Source: CAG-791 sp963593905
GTDB lineage: Bacteria > Bacillota > Clostridia > Lachnospirales > Lachnospiraceae
Direction: 5' to 3'
Assembly (NCBI GenBank): GCA_963593905.1
Contig: CAVBBL010000019.1
Span: forward strand, 1-47,887
DNA length: 47,887 bases
The notes beneath the pieces were generated by a model. It saw only the letters and a list, made by a program, of their open reading frames with translations. It did no database searches and was not told the origin of the DNA. Both the position numbers and the translations under genes were made by a program. Shown piece by piece: positions 7,852 through 15,395 of the stretch (position 1 is its first letter; every line of letters starts with the position of its first letter).

Positions 7852-9030
7852 CTACCACATAGGGAAAAACTTTAAAAACACCTTGGATACCTTGTAGACA
7901 GGTGTCTCCAGCTCCCGGCGGGCGTCCTTTAGTTTCTCGCGGATGGGGATGACCTGGGGGCAGTGACGCTCGCAGGCGCCGCAGCCGATGCACATGGAGG
8001 CACCTTCCGGTTTGCGGCGAAGGAGCGTAGAGCGGTAGTAGTCCACCCTGCCGCTCTTTTTATTTTCCGCATACATCTCATTGTAGCAGCGGAAGGTGCC
8101 GGGAATATTGACACCCTGGGGACAGGGCATGCAATAGCCGCAGCCCGTGCAGGGTACTTTGAGATTTTTATCGATCTCCACCTTCAGCTTATCAATAAAG
8201 GCAAATTCCGCCTCCCCAAAGCTGCCGGGGAGGGCCTGGTCGGCAATCTGCAGATTTTCTTCGACCATTTCCATGGAATTCATGCCGGAGAGTACACAGG
8301 TGACGGCCTGCTGGTCGTAGAGCCAGCGAAGTCCCCATTCAGCAGCACTGTAGTTATGTTCATCCTGAGCAATCAAAGCCTTGGCGGAGTCCGGCAGCAG
8401 ATTCACCAGTCGGCCGCCGCGGAGCCCCTCCATGATGATGACCGGAATACCCTTGGCGGCAGCGGCTTCCAGTCCTCGCCGGCCGGCCTGAGAGTGCTCA
8501 TCCATATAGTTATACTGAATCTGGCAGAAGTCCCAGTCGTAGGCATTCAGAATCTGCAGGAACATATCCGTGGTTCCGTGGAAGGAAAAACCGATCTGCC
8601 GAATCTGCCCACTTTCCTTCTTCTCCCGTATCCAGTCCTCGATTCCCAGATGCTGCAGCTTCTTCCAGGAGGCGATATCCGTCAGCATGTGCATCAGATA
8701 GTAGTCGATATAGGTGGTCCGTAGTCTGCTCAGCTCTTCCTGAAATTTGGCTTCGACGCCGCTTCGGGAGGAAACCAGGTAGTGGGGGAGCTTGGTGGCC
8801 AGGTTGACTTTCTCCCTCACATGATTTCGCTCCAGAATTTTACCCACTGCCACCTCATTGCCGGCGTAGACATAAGCGGTGTCAAGATAATTCACGCCGC
8901 CCTCGATAGCAGCCATCACCTCTTTTTCTGCCTTATCTAAATCTACAATTCCATTATTCTTGGTAAAACGCATGCACCCATATCCCAGAATGGAAATAGG
9001 ATTGCCATATCTGTCTTTTCTGTATTGCAT
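7852..9030 (-). CDS. Aldo/keto reductase with C-terminal 2x[4Fe-4S] domain
   Basis: The 392-residue protein has an AKR barrel first (about 1-280), with GYGCMRF near the start, the catalytic Asp and Tyr in YLDTAYVY and the lysine in LATKLPHY. A ferredoxin-type tail follows, with CTGCGYCMPCPQGVNIP and CIGCGACERHCPQ holding two iron-sulfur clusters. This architecture is common in anaerobic Clostridia, where it probably couples a small carbonyl reduction to a low-potential carrier; the substrate is unknown. The start at 9030 has AGGAAA about 10 nt upstream. The in-frame extension to 9093 has no ribosome site. Confidence 0.92.
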   Translation of the reverse strand: MQYRKDRYGNPISILGYGCMRFTKNNGIVDLDKAEKEVMAAIEGGVNYLDTAYVYAGNEVAVGKILERNHVREKVNLATKLPHYLVSSRSGVEAKFQEELSRLRTTYIDYYLMHMLTDIASWKKLQHLGIEDWIREKKESGQIRQIGFSFHGTTDMFLQILNAYDWDFCQIQYNYMDEHSQAGRRGLEAAAAKGIPVIIMEGLRGGRLVNLLPDSAKALIAQDEHNYSAAEWGLRWLYDQQAVTCVLSGMNSMEMVEENLQIADQALPGSFGEAEFAFIDKLKVEIDKNLKVPCTGCGYCMPCPQGVNIPGTFRCYNEMYAENKKSGRVDYYRSTLLRRKPEGASMCIGCGACERHCPQVIPIREKLKDARRELETPVYKVSKVFLKFFPMW

Positions 9031-9125
9031 ATTTACTACATTTCCTGTCATTAAGTGATGTGTAATGGTGCCTGTATGTGTATAATATATCATATGAATG
9101 CATAAATTGCAGATGATTATGATAC

Positions 9126-9202
9126 CAGAGGCAAATCATAGCAAAACGGCGCAAAGTGCATGGTGCGAGACATCTGCCGCACTTCGGGGCATGGCCGGGC
9201 GG
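9126..9202 (-). repeat. Solitary half copy of the 247-bp palindromic element
   Basis: This 77-bp stretch is the reverse complement of 21282-21358, one arm of the long palindrome at 21291, with only a handful of mismatches; a 41-bp block from 9138 is identical. The matching opposite arm is absent here. It lies in the divergent gap between the aldo/keto reductase and the PAS protein and contains no gene. Confidence 0.85.
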
Positions 9203-9216
9203 CAAATAATCAAATG

Positions 9217-9277
9217 GTCGAATTCACACGGGATAAATTCCCTTCACGTTGCATCAGCATCCTGCGGCACATAGGAG
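9217..9277 (+). repeat. Degenerate hairpin/Shine-Dalgarno element before PAS gene
   Basis: GGTCGAATTCACACGGGA then TAAATTCCC, followed by GCAGCATCCTGCGGC-like sequence and TAGGAG, follows the order H3-H4-SD of the repeat family, but pairing is largely lost. It provides the ribosome site TAGGAG, 6 nt before the ATG at 9283. Confidence 0.45.
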
Positions 9278-9282
9278 TAAGT

Positions 9283-10896
9283 ATGGAAAACAACGAAAAA
9301 CTGCTTACAGACATATTAAACGGTTCCAATGAACTGATCCAGGTCAGCGACGCAAAGAACCTTTCCATGATGTACATAAATGCCTCTGCCAGAGCGTACG
9401 CAAAACACGGGGAAGAGCCCTGGGAGGGGCGTCATTGCTATGAATACATGATGGGACAAAAGCAGCAATGCTCCTTTTGCCCACTGCTTCAGAGCGGAGA
9501 GCAGGACACCTTTGAGATCGAGGTGGACAACGGCAGGGAAGTTCATGTGGTAAAGACCAGAAAAATCCTGTGGGAGGGAAAGGAGGCATTTATCGAATAT
9601 GCCTGGGATATCACAAAGATACGCCGCTCCCAGCAGATCTACGAGTCTCAATTGCGGATGCTTTTATCCTCTATTCCTAATGCCCAGGGGATTTTTCACC
9701 TGGACATCACCAAGGACAGTGTGATCTCCATCAATGGAAACTCCAGAGAAGTATTGGAGATGAACGGTCTGGTGCGGGTCGATGAGCTGATACAGGCAGT
9801 GGCCGCCTATGTGCCGGATGACCGGGATAAAAAGACTTTTTACCGGAACTTTTGCAAGGAGTCTCTGGAAAAAGCCTACAAGGAGGGAAAGACAGAGTTA
9901 AGTAAGGAAACGCTGTCCTACTTCGATGACGGAGGCATAAGACCTGCCAGGATCACAGCCAGGATCATGGTCAATCCCCAGAATGCCCATTTGGAATGCC
10001 TTCTCTACGGCATAGATATTTCTGCGGAATGGAAGGAACGCAAAAAATCGGAGAAGGAGCTGAAAAAGCAGTTGGCTGTTTTTGATGCCCTGTCGGATGA
10101 TTATGCCAATGTATATATGGTAAATGTCAGCAGCGAGAAGGTGCAGATCCTGAAGCTGAATGGCTATGTCACCACCGGAATTCGGCGCAAAAAGGATATT
10201 CTCTATGATTACGGCAGACTTCAGAGGCAGTATGTATCGGAGAGAGTCTATCCCCTGGATCAGGAGATGATGTATGATGCCATCAGCCTGGATCAGGTCA
10301 AAAAAGAGCTGCGCACGTCCAGAGAGTATACGGGAAATTACCGGGTATTGGAAGATGGGGAGATGCACCATTATCAATTTAAATACATACGGTTGGAAAA
10401 CGCAGAATATGTTATCGCCGGTTTTCAGAATACTGACAGGATTGTAGCGGACGCCAGGAAACAGAAAAAGATCATGGAGGAGACGCAGATTCAGCGAAGA
10501 GAGCTGCTGCGGGCCTTTCATTGCCTGGTCCGTAATTTTAAGAATGTCTACCTGGTGGACATCCACCGGGGGACGGCCAAAATATTAAAACAGGAGGATG
10601 ATCTGGAAGGGTATCTGAGTAGTGTTCGGCATGTGATATTCCCGTATGAAGAATATTTGAATCAGTGGATTACGGAAAATGTGCATCCGGAAGACTGCAG
10701 TATGGTTAAAGAGGCACTTAGCGCCGGCCATCTGCGGGAAATCTTTGAAAAACAGAAGGAATATAAGGGCAGCTATCGCAGAATGATAGACGGCAGGACC
10801 GTCCGATGTCAGTTTGATTTAAATATTACAGAGGACGAGGGGAAGGTTCTTGCCTGCGTTCAGTATATGGAAGACAACACCGCGTCTGATGAATGA
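9283..10896 (+). CDS. Multi-PAS sensory protein without output domain
   Basis: The 537-residue soluble protein has at least four PAS-like segments. The first (about residues 1-115) carries C52-Y-E...C63-S-F-C66, a three-cysteine motif also present in the GGDEF protein encoded at 11753-13732. The second spans about 125-275. The last two (about 295-410 and 425-530) are diverged copies of each other (NVYMVNVSSEKVQILK and NVYLVDIHRGTAKILK). No GGDEF, EAL, kinase or transmitter domain follows. It may be a partner or adaptor for the nearby Hpt and GGDEF-REC-HD-GYP proteins, or a remnant that lost its effector. The start at 9283 follows TAGGAG. An in-frame ATG at 9160 lies inside a repeat and is rejected. 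Confidence 0.8.
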   Translation: MENNEKLLTDILNGSNELIQVSDAKNLSMMYINASARAYAKHGEEPWEGRHCYEYMMGQKQQCSFCPLLQSGEQDTFEIEVDNGREVHVVKTRKILWEGKEAFIEYAWDITKIRRSQQIYESQLRMLLSSIPNAQGIFHLDITKDSVISINGNSREVLEMNGLVRVDELIQAVAAYVPDDRDKKTFYRNFCKESLEKAYKEGKTELSKETLSYFDDGGIRPARITARIMVNPQNAHLECLLYGIDISAEWKERKKSEKELKKQLAVFDALSDDYANVYMVNVSSEKVQILKLNGYVTTGIRRKKDILYDYGRLQRQYVSERVYPLDQEMMYDAISLDQVKKELRTSREYTGNYRVLEDGEMHHYQFKYIRLENAEYVIAGFQNTDRIVADARKQKKIMEETQIQRRELLRAFHCLVRNFKNVYLVDIHRGTAKILKQEDDLEGYLSSVRHVIFPYEEYLNQWITENVHPEDCSMVKEALSAGHLREIFEKQKEYKGSYRRMIDGRTVRCQFDLNITEDEGKVLACVQYMEDNTASDE

Positions 10897-10952
10897 TGTA
10901 ATAATAGGAGGATGGCAGAGGGTTTTAACACCGACCATTTATGCAATAGTCT

Positions 10953-11300
10953 CTAGGAAATCTGAGAAAGTGCGTTTACCGTCAGGCGGTATTGCTCCTG
11001 TACTTTCTGATAATCTTCCTCGTAATCTTCCAGCTTGCCGCCCCGGAGCTTCTCTGTCAGGGAAGCGCTTGCAGTGTAGAGATTGGAGAGGCTTAAGTTG
11101 GCGCAAATGCCCTTGAGGGTATGGGAAGCACGGAAGGCTTCCTCGGCTTGTCCGGCTGCTATGGATTTTTCCAAAGTCTGATAGCTGGAATCCTCCAAAA
11201 ATTTTGCAGCAAATCGTTTCACCAGAGTTTCACCGCCAAAGCGTCTGCATACATCCTCATAATCTGCGCCGATGGATTGATAACTTTCCTCTATAGTCAT
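10953..11300 (-). CDS. Stand-alone Hpt phosphotransfer protein
   Basis: The 115-residue protein consists of one histidine phosphotransfer four-helix bundle. The phosphorylatable histidine is His60 in FRASHTLKGICANLSLSNLY, preceded by the usual acidic/aromatic helix (FLEDSSYQTLEKSI). Stand-alone Hpt proteins shuttle phosphoryl groups between a hybrid kinase and a response regulator. The obvious local acceptor is the receiver domain of the GGDEF/HD-GYP protein encoded just upstream on the same strand; the kinase is not in this window. The start at 11300 has AAGGAAG and AAGGGA nearby. A 17-residue longer frame from 11351 has no site. Confidence 0.85.
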   Translation of the reverse strand: MTIEESYQSIGADYEDVCRRFGGETLVKRFAAKFLEDSSYQTLEKSIAAGQAEEAFRASHTLKGICANLSLSNLYTASASLTEKLRGGKLEDYEEDYQKVQEQYRLTVNALSQIS

Positions 11301-11433
11301 TTCCCTTATCTTCCTTTTTAACTGACTGATTAACCTAACTAGTGAAAACATTCTTAATCAGCTACACGATTGGGAGTTATTAAAACCCTGAATATACGTC
11401 ATTCCCCCATGATCTAAAAGGTGTAGTTATTAA

Positions 11434-11591
11434 AAATCACTGTAACTGTTCAGAGCCAACCTCCAAAATGCTTCGCATTTCGTCGGTGTGGCGTATCCGC
11501 CAAATAAAATTTCAAAATCAGCCTCAGAAATGCAAGCATTTCACGTCTGATTTATGAAATTTTGCTTGGCTCTGAACAGTTACAAATCACT
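11434..11591. mobile_element. 142-bp MITE with 18-bp terminal inverted repeats and 8-bp target duplication
   Basis: GTAACTGTTCAGAGCCAA (11442-11459) and its exact reverse complement (11566-11583) bound a 142-bp non-coding insert. On both outer sides sits the identical octamer AAATCACT (11434-11441 and 11584-11591), a target-site duplication. The inside is built of smaller hairpins (AAATGCTTCGCATTT; TGGCGTATCCGCCA; a larger stem AAATTTCA...TGAAATTT). GTAA-starting ends and an 8-bp duplication fit the IS66 family, so this may be an IS66-driven MITE; no transposase is present. It lies in the 452-bp gap between the hpt and GGDEF genes and may separate two formerly co-transcribed genes. Confidence 0.8.
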
Positions 11592-11607
11592 TTACTAGGT
11601 TATCTAC

Positions 11608-11672
11608 TTGATTCACTTAATTGATTCACTTAATTGATTTACTTAACTGGCTTGCTTAACTAACTTACCTAA
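11608..11672. repeat. Five 13-bp tandem repeats, decaying
   Basis: Units are TTGATTCACTTAA (twice), TTGATTTACTTAA, CTGGCTTGCTTAA and CTAACTTACCTAA, all exactly 13 bp with an invariant TAA end. The block lies between the MITE and the stop codon of the GGDEF gene. No function is visible. Nothing else is recognised between 11673 and 11752. Confidence 0.8.
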
Positions 11673-11752
11673 CGAGTCTTATGCGGCCTATGCAGTGTTT
11701 CAACGGTTTATGCGTGAATGGAATTGAAATCATCACAATAAAGAACATTCAT

Positions 11753-13732
11753 TTACTGCATATTGTTTTCGGGGGGGGCACCCTCTGTCAGGGATTCCAT
11801 GTTATCCAGCTTATCCCGAATCTTGTCCTGTATATCTTTTAAGCACTCCAGAAGCAGCGGATTAAAGACACCGCAGGCCCCCTCCTGAATCATGGACATG
11901 GCCTTTTCGTGGCTGTATGCCTTTTTATAGACGCGCTCACTGATCAGGGCATCGTAGGCGTCCACGATGGAAACAACCTGTGCGGCGATGGGAATCTGGT
12001 CTCCCTTAAGGCCGTCCGGGTAGCCATTGCCGTCATAGCGCTCATGATGCCAGCGACAGATCTTATAAGCAACCTTGACCAGCGGCTCATCCCGATAGAG
12101 CTTCATGTCATTGAGCATGGAGGCACCGATGAGTGTGTGCTGCTTCATGATCCAGTACTCATCTTCTGTGAGCTTGCCGGGTTTATTCAATATCTTGTCG
12201 TCGATACCGATCTTGCCGATATCGTGAAGCGAAGAGGCCGTGGTGATGAGCTGTTGTTCATTCCAGCTTAAATGATACTTATCGGTCTTCTGTGTCAGGC
12301 TCTGCAGCAAGAGTTTGGTCATGACGTTGATATGCTGCACATGCAGGCCGCTCTCACCGTTACGGAACTCAACGATGTGACTTAAGATATGAATCATCAT
12401 CTGGTTGTTCTTTTCCTTGTCACGCATCTGCTGCTTGACCATGGATGTCAGCCGGCGCTGCTTCTCATAGAGTCTGACGGTATTATAGACGCGTCTTTGT
12501 ACAATCTGAGCATCGAAGGGGCGGGTGATGTAGTCCACAGCACCCAGATCATAGGCCTGTTTGATAAAGGAAGTGTCCTCCTCGCTGGAGATCATCATCA
12601 CCGGAATGTCTTCCGTCCAACGGTTTTCCTGCATGATACTCAGAACCTCAAATCCGTTGATACCCGGCATGACAATATCCAGCAAAACCAGCGAGATTTC
12701 TGTTTTATAGCGGGTGAGGATTTCCAGCCCCGCCTCACCATCGGCGGCTTCCAGAATATCATAATTGTCGGAGAGGATTGTGCGAAGAATCTCCCGGTTC
12801 ATGGCGGAGTCATCGATGATCAACACGCGGTGTGCGTCTTTCTGGGAGGAGGTTGCCTCCTCCTGCAGCTTTTCAACAGCTGCAATTTTCTCATCCTCGA
12901 TGACCACCTCATTTTTCTGGAGTTTGGCCTGGTACATCATGCTGTCTGCTCTGCGTATCGCTGCGTCCATGGACTCTCCCCTTGAGAGTACACCGCCAAT
13001 GCTGACGGTCAGTCTCACCTGGGAGTAGCCGGGAATCCTCTGTTCTCTTACGGAAGAGAGAATGTGGCGCAGCTTTCGGCCAAAAGCATTTTCACTGATG
13101 TTCGGCATAATCAGAATAAATTCGTCGCCGCCGTAGCGGATCAGTTTATCTGATCGGCGGATATTGCGCAGAATCACCCGGCTTAAGGTGCGCAGTGCGG
13201 TGTCACCGGCCTGATGTCCGTAGAGATCGTTGCAAAGTTTGAAATCGTCCATGTCGATCATGGCAATGCCGGAGGGAGTGGTCAGATTCTTTATTTTTTC
13301 TTCGTAGTATTTTCTGTTATAGGCACCGGTGAGGGCATCGGTATACAGTTCCTTGTCATAGCCGGCAATTTCTGAGCGCAGTGCCTTCCAGCCGCTTTTA
13401 TCGGTGACCAGGGTATGGTCAAGGGTATTGACCATTTCTATCACAAAGGGCTTGCCGTCAATTTGTACATATTTGGCAATGACCTGATACATGGTGGAAT
13501 CCATGTAGTCCAGCCTGGTCTTCTGAGGCTCTGTTTCGGATACCATATTGCCTATGCAGTTGGCGCAGCATTTCTTCCCCCAGAGATCGTAGCACTGATG
13601 ATCAGACAGGACAGCGTCATCCTGTATCCTGTTAAGGTCAATCTCTCTGTGTTCTGCAGGATCCAGCAGGCGCACAGAAGAAAATACCTTGTGCAGCTGC
13701 TGAATCATTTCTTTGGCTTCCTGAACTGTCAT
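11753..13732 (-). CDS. GGDEF-REC-HD-GYP protein, dual c-di-GMP enzyme
   Basis: The 659-residue protein has four parts. An N-terminal PAS-like region (1-115) holds C47-Y-D...C56-A-N-C59. A GGDEF diguanylate cyclase (about 128-275) has intact G201-G-D-E-F and the inhibitory I-site R192-x-x-D195. A receiver domain (about 300-420) has phospho-acceptor Asp352 in LVLLDIVMPG. An HD-GYP phosphodiesterase (about 440-640) has HD at 503-504 and HHERYDGNGYPDGL at 562-575. Both catalytic signatures look intact, so it could make and break cyclic dinucleotide, switched by phosphorylation, plausibly through the Hpt protein downstream. Ribosome-site options are AGGAGGT or the closer GAGGT. Confidence 0.93.
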   Translation of the reverse strand: MTVQEAKEMIQQLHKVFSSVRLLDPAEHREIDLNRIQDDAVLSDHQCYDLWGKKCCANCIGNMVSETEPQKTRLDYMDSTMYQVIAKYVQIDGKPFVIEMVNTLDHTLVTDKSGWKALRSEIAGYDKELYTDALTGAYNRKYYEEKIKNLTTPSGIAMIDMDDFKLCNDLYGHQAGDTALRTLSRVILRNIRRSDKLIRYGGDEFILIMPNISENAFGRKLRHILSSVREQRIPGYSQVRLTVSIGGVLSRGESMDAAIRRADSMMYQAKLQKNEVVIEDEKIAAVEKLQEEATSSQKDAHRVLIIDDSAMNREILRTILSDNYDILEAADGEAGLEILTRYKTEISLVLLDIVMPGINGFEVLSIMQENRWTEDIPVMMISSEEDTSFIKQAYDLGAVDYITRPFDAQIVQRRVYNTVRLYEKQRRLTSMVKQQMRDKEKNNQMMIHILSHIVEFRNGESGLHVQHINVMTKLLLQSLTQKTDKYHLSWNEQQLITTASSLHDIGKIGIDDKILNKPGKLTEDEYWIMKQHTLIGASMLNDMKLYRDEPLVKVAYKICRWHHERYDGNGYPDGLKGDQIPIAAQVVSIVDAYDALISERVYKKAYSHEKAMSMIQEGACGVFNPLLLECLKDIQDKIRDKLDNMESLTEGAPPENNMQ

Positions 13733-14133
13733 TGCTACCTCTGACCTCCTGAGGGGTACCTTTTGCTTTGCTGGAATTTAGAAGAAATGATAACGGGATT
13801 TTGTGAAAAATATATCGAAATGCTCCGATAAGCTGGCGGAGCGAGGAGAGAATCCCGCATAAGTGCAAACAACGCTATAAAAAAACGAATGTCGAAAATG
13901 AATCATTCAGACAATTTATTTATAACAGAATAACGATATGGATACTACTTGTTTCGTAGAATTTCGGAATTTCAACGATTTTATCCAATTATACATTTGT
14001 ATTTAATGTCGAGTTTAACAGATAAAAAGACAGCTTGCTTATCCCTGTTAATCATCCGCTGCGGGAGTAGGTGTCTGCAGGATAAGGGTGACGAGAAAAG
14101 AAGGCAGGGAATACCCGTAATCTCTGTAATCTC
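13733..14133. other. Divergent intergenic region, no gene recognised
   Basis: This is the gap between the minus-strand GGDEF gene and the LacI regulator promoter. It is AT-rich in 13860-14040 and holds no frame with a ribosome site. I see no convincing promoter for the minus-strand gene, nor any repeat. Confidence 0.6.
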
Positions 14134-14162
14134 TTGACGTAAAAATCAATTCCAAGTACAGT
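14134..14162 (+). promoter_or_regulatory. Sigma-A-type promoter of LacI/GH3 unit
   Basis: TTGACG (14134-14139) and TACAGT (14157-14162) are separated by 17 bp. The start of transcription would be near 14169, about 100 nt before the regulator's ATG at 14272. Confidence 0.6.
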
Positions 14163-14271
14163 ATAAATGGTGAAGGTTTTACGTGCACGCAAGAGGGTTT
14201 GCTGTGCAATCTGCATAAAATTAAAGCACAAAACAGGCGGATTGGCAAGCAGGCAGCAGAGGAAGCTGCAG

Positions 14272-15357
14272 ATGGCAAAAGAAGAAAAGACAGTAGTGAC
14301 GATCAAGGACATTGCAGAGGAGGTGGGGGTATCCAGAGGAACGGTAGACCGTGCCCTGAATCACCGTGGGCGCGTTTCGGAAGAGACTGCGAAAAGGATT
14401 CAGGAGACTGCAGAGCGGATGGGCTACCAGAAGAGCATTGCAGGAGCGGGCCTGGCGGCCAGAAAAAAGAAATTTCAGCTGGGCTTCGTCTATTTTGATG
14501 CAGCCTTGGCACCCTTCCACCAGCTGATTTTTCAGGCCGCTAAGGAAAAGGCCAGAGAGCTGGCCCAATACGGTGTGAAGGTGCATTTTGTACCTATTCA
14601 CGGATTTACAAAGAAGGACAGACAGGACTTCGCCGACTATGTAGTGCAGCATCGGGAAATCGCAGGCTGGGTTACGGTGGGCAGCATGACGGAGGTTCTT
14701 TACCGGATCTGGGAACAGGCAGAGATGACGCCGGTGCCGGTGGTGACCTATAACATGGACAGCGAGGATCCCTCTAATCGCATCTGTCATGTGGGATGTG
14801 ATTATCGAAAGGCCGGTCGCTTAGCCTGCGGGCTGGCGGCGCTGATGAGTCAGGAAAAGGGCAAGGTTCTGGCGATTACAGAGGATCCGGGCAATATTTC
14901 CAGTGCGGTGCAGCGGCTGGAGGGCTTCTGTCAGGAAATGAAGATGTATCCGTCCATGAAACTGGCGGGAAATCTCCATACTGTATCAAGTGAGATGACA
15001 GAGGGCGTAATCAAAGCCCTCCATGAGCAGCTCCTGGAGATGATCCGGCAGGATACGGGAATCAACGTGATCTATCTCGTGAATCCGGGAGATTATCGGA
15101 TCTGTGACATCATTCGGAAGGCAGAGCCTTCCCGTAAGTTTATCGTGATCACCAATGATCTGGTGACAGAGGAACAAAAGGAAATGATCCGGGACGGCCG
15201 GATTGCCGCTGTAGTGGATCAGGAGCCCGGCAAACAGGGAAAACGTCCCCTGCAAATTCTTTTCCAACTGCTGGCTATGGACAGAGAGCCGGAGAGCGAC
15301 TGGATTCCTACCAGGCTCTCCGTGATCATCCGCCAGAATATGGATGAAGAGTTTTAA
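14272..15357 (+). CDS. LacI-family transcriptional regulator
   Basis: The 361-residue protein has an N-terminal LacI helix-turn-helix (VTIKDIAEEVGVSRGTVDRA, then LNHRGRVSEETAKRI) and a hinge. A periplasmic-binding-protein-like sensor domain of the type seen in regulators with a ribose/xylose-binding fold follows (about residues 65-350). The start at 14272 has GAGGAAG upstream. An in-frame ATG at 14167 overlaps the promoter region and is rejected. It sits 38 bp ahead of the GH3 gene on the same strand, so it most likely represses that glucosidase until a beta-glucoside or its product is bound. No transporter is linked. Confidence 0.9.
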   Translation: MAKEEKTVVTIKDIAEEVGVSRGTVDRALNHRGRVSEETAKRIQETAERMGYQKSIAGAGLAARKKKFQLGFVYFDAALAPFHQLIFQAAKEKARELAQYGVKVHFVPIHGFTKKDRQDFADYVVQHREIAGWVTVGSMTEVLYRIWEQAEMTPVPVVTYNMDSEDPSNRICHVGCDYRKAGRLACGLAALMSQEKGKVLAITEDPGNISSAVQRLEGFCQEMKMYPSMKLAGNLHTVSSEMTEGVIKALHEQLLEMIRQDTGINVIYLVNPGDYRICDIIRKAEPSRKFIVITNDLVTEEQKEMIRDGRIAAVVDQEPGKQGKRPLQILFQLLAMDREPESDWIPTRLSVIIRQNMDEEF

Positions 15358-15363
15358 AATGGA

Positions 15364-15390
15364 GCCGCAGCAAGCTGCGGCCTAAGGAGG
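15364..15390 (+). repeat. Minimal hairpin/Shine-Dalgarno element (H4-SD) before GH3 gene
   Basis: The perfect hairpin GCCGCAG / CTGCGGC (15364-15381) is followed by AAGGAGGT and then the ATG at 15396. This is the smallest form of the repeat family, with modules H1-H3 absent. Confidence 0.8.
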
Positions 15391-15395
15391 TAAAT

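Noticed and set aside
9160..9282. Upstream in-frame ATG for the PAS protein
   Set aside because: It lies within the repeated half-palindrome and a decayed leader, has no ribosome site, and encodes a stretch unlike a PAS domain. TAGGAG fits ATG 9283.
10908..10955. Mini-gene with AGGAGG directly before ATG after the PAS gene
   Set aside because: The ATG abuts the Shine-Dalgarno sequence with no spacer, the frame has only 14 codons, and it overlaps the end region of the convergent Hpt gene.
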